From contig DGNS01000011.1 in NCBI GenBank assembly GCA_002389045.1, forward strand, positions 60,049 through 124,048: a stretch of DNA of 64,000 nt, given 5' to 3'. Origin of the DNA: Thiotrichaceae bacterium UBA4486 (lineage in GTDB: Bacteria; Pseudomonadota; Gammaproteobacteria; Eutrophobiales; Eutrophobiaceae). The position numbers and the translations under genes are program-made. Below, one piece after another: positions 49,495-57,806 of the stretch (position 1 is the first letter of the stretch; each line of letters starts with the position of its first letter). Below the pieces are notes generated by a model, which was not told the origin of the DNA, ran no database searches, and saw only the letters and a list, made by a program, of their open reading frames with translations.

Positions 49495-51534
49495 ATGGGG
49501 TTATTGGATGGAAAGCCCGGCTTGATTGTAGTGCATATTCGCTGGTTGTTTCTGTTTTTTATATTATTCCTGCCTCAGATTGTTGAAGCAGATAATGGTG
49601 ATAGCAAGCATGTAGATGACCTGTTCGACATGTCACTGGAATCCCTGATGCAGGTGGAAGTGACATCGGTGGCCAAAAAGCCGCAGCAAATTGAAGATAC
49701 AACTGCCGCCATCTACGTTATCAGCCGGGAAGACATCCTGCGCTCCGGTGTCACAACCATACCCGAAGCCCTGCGCCTGGCCCCAGGCGTTAACATAGCC
49801 CATACCAGCAGTAACCAGTGGTCGATTTCTATCCGCGGTTTTAACGGATATTTATCCAATAAACTGCTGGTGCTACTTGATGGACGCACCATCTATTCAC
49901 CAATTTTCTCCGGCGTGTTCTGGAACCAGCAGGATGTGTTGTTACAGGACATTGATCGCATCGAGGTGATCCGCGGTCCCGGAGGTACCTTGTGGGGCGC
50001 CAATGCTGTCAACGGTGTGATCAATATCATTACCCTTCATAGCAAGGAGAGCCAGGGTGGTTTGCTGGAGGCCAGTGGCGGCAATGTGGAAGATCCCTCA
50101 GCCGCGATCCGCTATGGCGGTAAAATCAATGACGATGCCCATTATCGTGTCTATGGCAAGCATGCCGATCACGGTAACTTTGAACTGGCGAACGGCCGGG
50201 ATGCACAGGACGACTGGCAACATGAACAGGTTGGCGGTCGGATCGACTGGGACATTTCCGCACGCGATGCCCTGACGTTACAGGGCGATGCCTACTATGG
50301 TGAACAGGATAAATTATTCAAATTACCCGTTGTGTCATTGACAGACACTGTGCCCGGACTGGTTTCAGGCCACCAACACGGCGCCAATGTCCTGGCGCGG
50401 TGGAGTCACAAGACAAGAAAGGGCGATGAGATCACCTTACAGACCTATTATGACCGGGTCGGAATCAAGGATGAAACACCGGTTGAACTTATTCAAACCT
50501 GGGATGTGGATTTTCAGCATCATATCGATGTAACGGAGCGCATCGACGCGCTCTGGGGACTGGGTTATCGGCATGTGGATTATAACTCGGACCAAAGACT
50601 GGCTATATCCCTGCCCGGTAATGATCTGGATCTGTTCAGTGGATTTGTCCAGGGCGATATTGCACTGACAGAAAAATTCCGACTGACGCTGGGATCGAAA
50701 TTTGAACATAACGATTTTACCGGGTTTGAATGGCAACCCAATCTGCGTTTGTTGTGGAATCTTCATGAAAACCATTCTGTCTGGGCGGCTGTCTCCCGGG
50801 CGGTGAGGACACCTTCTCCGACAGAGACGACAGCTTCGGCATTTACCCTCTTTATCCCAGGCGCTCCCCCGATACTGTCAAGTACGCTGCCGAATCCCGA
50901 TGTGGAATCGGAAGAACTGATTGCTTTCGAGATAGGTACACATAATCTCGTACGTCCTGATCTTTTTGTGGATATCAGTGCTTTTTATAATATTTATGAC
51001 AATTTGCTGGGTTTTGCCTCATTGCCTCCTGTATTTGAAACGACGCCGGCGCCGCCGCATATCCTTGCGGCTACGACGTGGAGTAATGAGATACAAGGCG
51101 AAAGTTATGGTCTGGAAACGGTCATTCGTTGGCATCCTCGCGATGACTGGCGCCTGGAAGGCTCGTATTCACTGCTCAGGGTTGCCTTGCATGCGACGGC
51201 TGCGAACATTTTAGATGATGGCTTTCTGGCCGGTCCCTCGGCTGTGGAGCGGGGAAGTCCCCAGCAACAATTCCAGGTCCGTTCCTATTACGATCTTTCC
51301 GATACCCTGGCGTTCGATGTGTCGCTGTTCTGGGTCGACAGACTGCCGGCATTTAACCTGGACGATTATTTACGGGCCGATATACATCTGGGATGGCGGC
51401 CGGTCCCGAATCTGTCTCTGGATCTCTTTGCCCATAATCTTCTGGATGACCGGCATGAGGAAGGCGATAACGAATTATATGTCACCACTGAAGTTCCGCG
51501 CTCGGTTCTGGTAAGAGCAGTGTGGCGATGGTAG
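49495..51534 (+). CDS. TonB-dependent outer-membrane receptor
   Basis: A 679-residue beta-barrel receptor. A signal sequence (about 15-32, ending VEA) is followed by a short stretch resembling a TonB-box area, the plug domain (about 65-175: SIRGFNGYLSNKLLVLLDGRTIYSP, IDRIEVIRGPGGTLWGANAVNGVINIIT) and a 22-strand barrel ending in W with an aromatic terminal residue (VWRW). AAGGAG precedes the ATG by 7 bases. The ligand is unknown. It heads an operon with a YfiR-like protein and a diguanylate cyclase, so the receptor may have a signalling rather than nutritional role. Confidence 0.93.
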   Translation: MGLLDGKPGLIVVHIRWLFLFFILFLPQIVEADNGDSKHVDDLFDMSLESLMQVEVTSVAKKPQQIEDTTAAIYVISREDILRSGVTTIPEALRLAPGVNIAHTSSNQWSISIRGFNGYLSNKLLVLLDGRTIYSPIFSGVFWNQQDVLLQDIDRIEVIRGPGGTLWGANAVNGVINIITLHSKESQGGLLEASGGNVEDPSAAIRYGGKINDDAHYRVYGKHADHGNFELANGRDAQDDWQHEQVGGRIDWDISARDALTLQGDAYYGEQDKLFKLPVVSLTDTVPGLVSGHQHGANVLARWSHKTRKGDEITLQTYYDRVGIKDETPVELIQTWDVDFQHHIDVTERIDALWGLGYRHVDYNSDQRLAISLPGNDLDLFSGFVQGDIALTEKFRLTLGSKFEHNDFTGFEWQPNLRLLWNLHENHSVWAAVSRAVRTPSPTETTASAFTLFIPGAPPILSSTLPNPDVESEELIAFEIGTHNLVRPDLFVDISAFYNIYDNLLGFASLPPVFETTPAPPHILAATTWSNEIQGESYGLETVIRWHPRDDWRLEGSYSLLRVALHATAANILDDGFLAGPSAVERGSPQQQFQVRSYYDLSDTLAFDVSLFWVDRLPAFNLDDYLRADIHLGWRPVPNLSLDLFAHNLLDDRHEEGDNELYVTTEVPRSVLVRAVWRW

Positions 51535-51581
51535 CGGGCATGAACTCATAGTTAAATACCTGAATATTGAAGGAATCTTAT

Positions 51582-52148
51582 ATGAAGGGATTGTATACAA
51601 TTCAACGCAACATCAGCTTTGTACTGATACTCGTATTATTGATCTGCCTTTCAGGAAAAACGGGGGCCCAGACCACTGAATATGAACTGAAGGCGGCATT
51701 TATCTATAACATTGCCAAATTTGTAGAATGGATAGATCATTCCACGGCCGAGCGACTTGACATTCTGCCGTTATGTATACTCGGTGACGATCCGTTTGGA
51801 AAGGCAATCGATAAACTCGAGGGGAAGAAAATCCAGGATTTTACCTTACAGGTTCATCGTATTAATGCTCTTGATAATGATACTGGTTGCCAGATTCTGT
51901 TTATCAGTCAATCCATGACAGATACTATTAAGATATTGCTGGATGATTTAAAACATAATAAGGGGATTCTGACGATTTCAGATATCGAGGGATTTGCCAA
52001 TAACGGAGGTATTATTGAACTGGTTATCAGGGACAACCGGGTACAATTTATCGCCAATATTGCATCTGCCCGAAATGCCGATATTCATTTGAGTTCAAAA
52101 ATACTCCGACTGGCCAACGTTGTCGGTGGCAACTGGGGTGATAACTGA
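51582..52148 (+). CDS. YfiR-family periplasmic protein
   Basis: A 188-residue protein with a signal peptide (about 1-31, ending TGAQ) and a YfiR (DUF4154) domain. Typical blocks are YELKAAFIYNIAKFVEW, LCILGDDPFGKAID, ILTISDIEGFANNGGIIELVI and RVQFIANIASARNADIHLSSKILRLA. In Pseudomonas, YfiR represses the diguanylate cyclase YfiN from the periplasm. Here the next gene, 3 bp downstream, encodes such a cyclase, so a repressor role is likely. YfiR's usual disulfide Cys pairs are mostly missing (two Cys remain in the mature part), so redox control may differ. AAGGA precedes ATG 51582. Confidence 0.9.
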   Translation: MKGLYTIQRNISFVLILVLLICLSGKTGAQTTEYELKAAFIYNIAKFVEWIDHSTAERLDILPLCILGDDPFGKAIDKLEGKKIQDFTLQVHRINALDNDTGCQILFISQSMTDTIKILLDDLKHNKGILTISDIEGFANNGGIIELVIRDNRVQFIANIASARNADIHLSSKILRLANVVGGNWGDN

Positions 52149-52151
52149 TAT

Positions 52152-54044
52152 ATGTCCGGATTTCGCGACTATCCCATCAGCAAGAAATTGATTATCACGT
52201 TTTGCGTGGTTGCGGCTGTTGCCCTGGTCGTTTCCATCTCATCACTGGCAATTACATCCTGGCTTAATGAACGTAACCGCGCGCTGACCGAGCTGAAAAC
52301 GACAGCCGAATTGATTGGAGATAACAGCACTGCGGCCCTGATTTTCCGCGATAAACAGGCAGCCAGTGAGACTCTCGCTACCCTTAAAGCCCTGGGCTAC
52401 GTCATGTTTGCAGCATTGTACGACAAAAGCGGAGGTGAATTTGCCCGCTACATCAGGGACAGTGATACCGAAATTATTACTGGTGGCATACCCAAAGAAG
52501 ACAGGATTAGTGGTAAGTATATTACGGTGGTCCAGCCGGTTATACATGATGATTCCGGGGTTGGTCATGTCGTCCTCCATGCGACATTGGAACAACGGCT
52601 CGATTTACTGAAATACAATATGGGAATTACTGCCGGTATTCTGATCATAGCATCTCTTATTGCCATGTTGTTTGCCATCGCATTGGGTCATTCAATCGCA
52701 GATCCACTTGCCCGCTTGAGTACAATCATGAAGCGTGTATCCAGTGATCATAATTACAGCATCCGGACCAATATGAAACAGGCTGACGAAATCGGCATTC
52801 TGGCAAACGGAATTGATGACATGCTGGCACGTGCCGAAGAGCGGGATATGGCACTTGAACAAAATCGTAAGGAACTTGAAGAAGAAGTTTCACGCAGGAC
52901 CAAGGCTTTACAGGAAGCCAATGAAAACCTGAAAAATGAACTGGAAATTCGTGAGGAAGCAGAGAAAAGCCTGCAACGTGCTCATCGTGAACTTGAAATG
53001 CATCATCATGAATTTTCCTTACTTTCAGAGATGAATGACAGGCTGCAGGTCTGCCATTCGGTTAATGAGACAAGCCCGGTTGTTGCTCATTACATCCGTA
53101 AACTGTTTCCCGGCAGCTCCGGGGGTCTGTATATCTACAACTCATCCCGATCTCTTGTTGAACCTATCGTATTATGGGGTGAATCCACACCGAAGAATGA
53201 AATGTTCAAACAGGAAGATTGCTGGGCTCTCCGGCAGGGGCATAAACATCTGGTAAACGATCCGGATGATGATCTGGTCTGCCCGCATTGTCTGGAGGAT
53301 ATTAGCGGACCGTATCTTTGTATACCAATGATTGCCTACGGGGACGTCATGGGGGTTTTGCACCTGCGGGTGAATCCGGAATCACAATCCGGTGCTGCTC
53401 AACAAATGATTCCGGAACTGAATCAATTAGCAACAACAGCTTCGGAACATCTGGCCCTGGCCATGGCAAATCTGAAATTACGCGAAGTCTTGCAAATGCA
53501 GTCGGTTCGCGATCCGTTAACCGGCCTCTATAACCGCCGTTATATGCAGGAAACACTGGAACGGGAAATTGCACGTTGTCAACGCAACAACACCATGCTT
53601 GGCGTTATTATGCTGGATATCGATTTTTTCAAAAAATTCAATGATTCTTACGGACACGATGTTGGTGATACAGTGTTGCATGAATTGGGAGGTTTCCTCA
53701 TGCAAGAAATAAGGAGTGAAGATATTGCATGCCGTTACGGTGGTGAGGAATTTATACTGATTATGCCGGGTATCGATCTTGACATTGTATCGACACGTGC
53801 AGAAGAAATTCGCAATGGTGTAAAAAATATCCAGATTATGAACAAGGGGGAGGAGGTCTCCGGGTTATCCCTTTCACTGGGCATCGCCATCTATCCTCTG
53901 CATGGTAAATCTCCGGACAGCCTGATCACCGCTGCCGATGGTGCACTCTACACGGCAAAACGTCAGGGCAGAGACCGATACATCGTTGCTGAGAAAAACA
54001 ACCTGCAAAATACCGAGGCCAGCCAATCGAGGTCAGCCGAGTGA
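52152..54044 (+). CDS. YfiN-like diguanylate cyclase with CHASE8-like, HAMP, GAF and GGDEF domains
   Basis: A 630-residue inner-membrane protein. Two helices (about 12-34 and 158-180) flank a periplasmic CHASE8-like domain; a HAMP domain (about 180-235), a coiled coil (235-290), a GAF domain (about 300-440) and a GGDEF domain (about 455-620) follow. The active site is YGGEEF with an inhibitory RSED site five residues before it. YfiN itself lacks the GAF domain; here this domain has a CWALRQG and CPHC pattern whose cysteines might bind metal or sense redox. The upstream YfiR is its likely periplasmic partner. Confidence 0.92.
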   Translation: MSGFRDYPISKKLIITFCVVAAVALVVSISSLAITSWLNERNRALTELKTTAELIGDNSTAALIFRDKQAASETLATLKALGYVMFAALYDKSGGEFARYIRDSDTEIITGGIPKEDRISGKYITVVQPVIHDDSGVGHVVLHATLEQRLDLLKYNMGITAGILIIASLIAMLFAIALGHSIADPLARLSTIMKRVSSDHNYSIRTNMKQADEIGILANGIDDMLARAEERDMALEQNRKELEEEVSRRTKALQEANENLKNELEIREEAEKSLQRAHRELEMHHHEFSLLSEMNDRLQVCHSVNETSPVVAHYIRKLFPGSSGGLYIYNSSRSLVEPIVLWGESTPKNEMFKQEDCWALRQGHKHLVNDPDDDLVCPHCLEDISGPYLCIPMIAYGDVMGVLHLRVNPESQSGAAQQMIPELNQLATTASEHLALAMANLKLREVLQMQSVRDPLTGLYNRRYMQETLEREIARCQRNNTMLGVIMLDIDFFKKFNDSYGHDVGDTVLHELGGFLMQEIRSEDIACRYGGEEFILIMPGIDLDIVSTRAEEIRNGVKNIQIMNKGEEVSGLSLSLGIAIYPLHGKSPDSLITAADGALYTAKRQGRDRYIVAEKNNLQNTEASQSRSAE

Positions 54045-54311
54045 GACATTCCTGCGTATTATCATCCAGCCTGTTTCCAGTTCTCAAACAGCGATTCCTG
54101 GAAATATATCCCACCCGCGTACATCTGTAGAGTGGCCCGGATTGTTGCTGGACAGACAGATCGGGATTGGTCAAAAATAATCCAGTTGACCCCCTACCCT
54201 CATACCCTATGAAAATACCAGAAATGGCTCGTGTGACACCATATGAGCACCACAAGGCTTATTTTAGCTGGGTGAATAATCTCTTGAATAGATGTAAATA
54301 ATTGTTTTTAT

Positions 54312-54387
<76 letters not shown>

Positions 54388-54508
54388 GCTGTGCGGATTT
54401 TAATTCACGAGACTGAAACCGTCCATGAGAGAGAGATTCCACGCAAGCTACAGTACGGCAGAATTCCCGTTGCGCCCGAAATATCGGAGATACGCTACTG
54501 AGTAAAAC

Positions 54509-54940
54509 TCAGGCCTTGTTTCTGATGCGGATGACAACACTGACGCCGGTGGTTTCCGTGTTCTCGGGCAACACGGGCATGTCGGTGATATTCATATTCG
54601 CCATGTCAAAATCGATCAGTTCCCCGGTGTCCTCGTTATAGAAATGATTATGACCGGAGGTATTGGAATCGAAAAATACCTTGCTGCTGTCGACGATCAC
54701 TTCCCGCGTCAGTCCCTTGCGTGTGAACAGGTTCAGCGTGTTGTAAATCGTGGCCTTGGAAATATTCGAACCGTTTTCCATGGCCCTCTGCAACAGTTGG
54801 TCCGCGGACAGGTGCTGGGGCTGCGATAAGAGGATACCGGCGACCTCGACGCGCTGGGAAGTCGGGATGATATCACGCGATTTGAGGACTTCGATGATGT
54901 CCTCTCTGGTGTAGGGATACTCTGGTGTTTTCTCGTTCAT
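54509..54940 (-). CDS. Fur-family regulator, Irr-like
   Basis: A 143-residue Fur-superfamily repressor. The winged-helix domain (1-85) has the TSQRVEVAGILL and SKATIYNTLNLFTRKGL segments that contact DNA. The dimerisation part has GHNHFYNEDTGELIDFD, carrying the H-x-H of the family, but the C-terminal CxxC zinc sites of Fur/PerR/Zur are absent. This combination resembles Irr, which responds to haem or iron status in rhizobia, rather than classical Fur. The ATG at 54940 is chosen because the extra N-terminal 19 residues of the longer frame lack homology. Confidence 0.85.
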   Translation of the reverse strand: MNEKTPEYPYTREDIIEVLKSRDIIPTSQRVEVAGILLSQPQHLSADQLLQRAMENGSNISKATIYNTLNLFTRKGLTREVIVDSSKVFFDSNTSGHNHFYNEDTGELIDFDMANMNITDMPVLPENTETTGVSVVIRIRNKA

Positions 54941-55042
54941 GGCCAAATTATAATCAATCCTGCGAGGAAATTGCATATTATAACGCCGATCGGGCAATTA
55001 TCGGACTTGCAGACCGATACTATTGCCAATGTCGACGCCTGC

Positions 55043-56116
55043 CTATGGTTCATAGACAGCACTGTTCAATACCGGTTCCGACCCGCTCAAAAGCGCCGTG
55101 AGCAGGGCCGCCGAGGCGGGCGCCGCGAGTAATCCGGTACGAAAATGCCCGGCATTGACATACAGGCTATCGAAACCGGAAATGGCGCCGATGTAGGGAT
55201 AACCACGCATGGAATCAGGCCGTAAACCCGACCATTGCCGGACATTCGCCTGGTTGCCCAGCCCCGGGATCATGGCCTCGGCGGAGGCCAGCAACTGCCG
55301 GCGGGCGGTGTCGGTAATGCCGGAATCGAAGCCGGCATCCTCCACCGTGCTGCCAATCAGCAACACCCCTCCCCGCCTCGGAATGACGTAACAATCCCTG
55401 TTCAGGATAATCGATTGCAGTTCAAAACCGTGATCTTCGAGGCACAACATCTGACCGCGCATGGGCCGCATGGGCAGGTGTGCCGATTCCGGCAGCAGCT
55501 CATTAATCCAGACACCGTTGCAGAGAATGGCCTTTTCCGCCTCCAGGTTGCCTGTATCCATGCGGCAATGGACGCGGTGATCGTAATATTCAAGCGCCTC
55601 GACCCGGTGATGTTCGAGGATCTGTACGCCGCGTTTCTGCAATGCCGCTTTCAGGGCACGCAACAACCTGGGGTTTCTGACGTGGGCAACATCCGGTAAC
55701 CAGACCGATGACGCACCGTCCGGCAGACGCACCCCGGGAAACAGGTCTTCACGGTCGTGCCCGATAATCCCTGCATTGACTCCGTTGGCCTCGCACCAGG
55801 CCGCGATGGAATCGGTCTCCGCGCAGTCGAGGATCAGCATCCCCTCCTGCGTGTATTCCGGATCGATGCCGGTTTCATCGCGAAGCTGTGCACACAGTTG
55901 CGGATACATTTTCTGTCCTTGCTGGCACAGAGCCTGATTGGCCGGGTGTTCGTGCCAGGGTACCAGGGCGGACAGTATGCCGCCGCCGGCCCATGAACAG
56001 CCCTGCCCTGTGGTCTGCGCATCGATGACGGTGATGTCATTGCTGTGTTCAGAAAGGGCGAGCGCAGTCATCAAGCCGTTGACACCGCCGCCTACGATTG
56101 CAAACCCTGTGTGCAT
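55043..56116 (-). CDS. thiO: Glycine oxidase ThiO (FAD-dependent)
   Basis: A 357-residue flavoprotein of the D-amino-acid oxidase group. The FAD-binding glycine motif FAIVGGGVNGLMTALAL is at the N-terminus, the DVAHVRNPRLLRAL and MRPMRGQML segments are typical of ThiO, and the C-terminal GLRPDSMRGYPYIG ... GHFRTGLLAAP block closes the FAD site. It oxidises glycine to iminoglycine for the thiazole moiety of thiamine. thiS, thiG and thiE are not in the window. It follows ispH on the same strand. Confidence 0.9.
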   Translation of the reverse strand: MHTGFAIVGGGVNGLMTALALSEHSNDITVIDAQTTGQGCSWAGGGILSALVPWHEHPANQALCQQGQKMYPQLCAQLRDETGIDPEYTQEGMLILDCAETDSIAAWCEANGVNAGIIGHDREDLFPGVRLPDGASSVWLPDVAHVRNPRLLRALKAALQKRGVQILEHHRVEALEYYDHRVHCRMDTGNLEAEKAILCNGVWINELLPESAHLPMRPMRGQMLCLEDHGFELQSIILNRDCYVIPRRGGVLLIGSTVEDAGFDSGITDTARRQLLASAEAMIPGLGNQANVRQWSGLRPDSMRGYPYIGAISGFDSLYVNAGHFRTGLLAAPASAALLTALLSGSEPVLNSAVYEP

Positions 56117-56220
56117 GGTCAGTTAAGGGAACGGGATTAAACGGGCACGGCGACCGATCGCATACGCCATGCTTCTTCAGTGGTTGAACTGTGTGAATAC
56201 GGGAACGAGCCGGGCCGCCG

Positions 56221-57204
56221 TCAGGCGGCGGACTCGTTGTGCTTGTTCAGCTCGCGAGGCAGTGAAAAAACCACTTTTTCCCGTATACCCGGCGCCTCGG
56301 AAACGACATCGGCGCCCCAGCTTTTGAGCTTCTTGATCACGGCTTCCACCAGGATCTCGGGAGCGGAAGCGCCGGCCGTCACACCGACCTTGTTTCTGCC
56401 GTCAAACCACTCGCGCCGGATCTCGTCGGCATTGTCGATCAGATAGGCCGGCACACCGAACTTGGTGGAGATTTCTTTTAAACGGGTGGAATTGGAACTG
56501 TTCTGTGAACCCACCACCAGAATGAGGTCACACTCCCTGGCCAGTTTTTTCACCGCGTCCTGACGGTTCTGGGTGGCGTAGCAGATGTCTTCTTTTTTCG
56601 GGCCTTCGATTTTCGGAAAACGCGCACGCAGGGCATCGATAACCAGCGCCGTATCGTCCATGGACAATGTCGTCTGGGTGACAAAAGCCAGGAAGTTCGG
56701 GTCTTTCACCTGCAGTTTATTGACGTCTTCGACCGATTCCACCAGGTACATGCCGCCCCGTTCATCGTTGCGTCGGTACTGGCCGAGCGTGCCCTCTACT
56801 TCCGGATGACCGGCGTGACCGATAAGAATGCATTCACGGCCCTCGTCCTGGTATTTGCCGACTTCCATGTGCACCTTGGTGACCAGCGGGCAAATGGCGT
56901 CGAATACCCGCAGGTTACGTTTGGCCGCTACCTCGCGCACGATCTTGGCTACGCCATGGGCGCTGAAGATCACGGTGGACTCATCCGGCACTTCGTCGAG
57001 TTCTTCCACGAACACGGCGCCCTTGTCGCGGAGCGAATCGACAACGTACTTGTTATGGACCACTTCATGACGCACATAAACAGGGGCTCCGAACAATTCC
57101 AGGGCGCGTTCGACAATTTCGATGGCCCGGTCAACGCCGGCACAAAATCCTCGGGGATTGGCTAGGGTAATCTGCATCTCGGTATTTCGACTCGTGTTGT
57201 TCAT
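56221..57204 (-). CDS. ispH: 4-hydroxy-3-methylbut-2-enyl diphosphate reductase
   Basis: A 327-residue [4Fe-4S] enzyme, last step of the MEP isoprenoid pathway. Cluster ligands are Cys in NPRGFCAGVDRA, AICPLVTKVH and EDICYATQNRQ; VVGSQNSSNSTRL and TAGASAPE are also conserved. Alignment with E. coli IspH suggests the internal ATG at 57177 (MQITLANPRG) as the start; 57204 is the first ATG of the frame and neither has a strong ribosome binding site. It belongs to the ribF-ileS-lspA-ispH cluster. Confidence 0.97.
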   Translation of the reverse strand: MNNTSRNTEMQITLANPRGFCAGVDRAIEIVERALELFGAPVYVRHEVVHNKYVVDSLRDKGAVFVEELDEVPDESTVIFSAHGVAKIVREVAAKRNLRVFDAICPLVTKVHMEVGKYQDEGRECILIGHAGHPEVEGTLGQYRRNDERGGMYLVESVEDVNKLQVKDPNFLAFVTQTTLSMDDTALVIDALRARFPKIEGPKKEDICYATQNRQDAVKKLARECDLILVVGSQNSSNSTRLKEISTKFGVPAYLIDNADEIRREWFDGRNKVGVTAGASAPEILVEAVIKKLKSWGADVVSEAPGIREKVVFSLPRELNKHNESAA

Positions 57205-57284
57205 GGGGTCATTACGCTAACATAAATTTCCGCTCGCCGACATGATTCACGGCGCCCGGTTTCGGCATTGGATCGGCTTGCCGC

Positions 57285-57785
57285 CTATTTGTTCACCTTT
57301 TTCGTGACTTCGGCATGATCATACAAAAAGGTATCTATAATCAGCAGGATAGCGCCTATGGTGATGGCCGAATCGGCAACGTTAAAAGCCGGCCAGGGAT
57401 TAAACAGTTTCATGGGAATGAATTCCAGGAAAACCTGTATGAAATCCACCACGCAGCCATGAACAACACGGTCCCAGAGATTGCCCAATGCGCCGCCGAG
57501 GATCAGCGCCAGTGCGCATCTCAGTACCCGCTGCGGGCCCGACAACGCCCCGAGCCAGATAAAAATGGCCACGGCGATGACACTGGTCAGGCCGATAAAA
57601 AACCAGCGCTGCCAGCCGCCGGCGTCGCTTAAAAAGCTGAATGCCGCACCCTGATTGCAGGCGTGGACGAGGTTGAACCAGGTCAATACCGGCAGTGACT
57701 CACCGATGGACAGGTAACCGGCCACCCAGATTTTGGTCACCTGATCCAGAATCACAATGGCGACAGTGAGCCAGAGCCATTTCAT
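57285..57785 (-). CDS. lspA: Lipoprotein signal peptidase
   Basis: A 166-residue inner-membrane aspartyl peptidase with four helices that cleaves prolipoprotein signal peptides after lipidation. The catalytic Asp pair lies in GNLWDRVVHGCVVDFIQ and FNVADSAI. The NQGAAFSFL motif is intact. It sits between ileS and ispH with short gaps, the standard arrangement. Confidence 0.97.
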   Translation of the reverse strand: MKWLWLTVAIVILDQVTKIWVAGYLSIGESLPVLTWFNLVHACNQGAAFSFLSDAGGWQRWFFIGLTSVIAVAIFIWLGALSGPQRVLRCALALILGGALGNLWDRVVHGCVVDFIQVFLEFIPMKLFNPWPAFNVADSAITIGAILLIIDTFLYDHAEVTKKVNK

Positions 57786-57806
57786 GACCTTTGGTTTCCC
57801 CGACCG

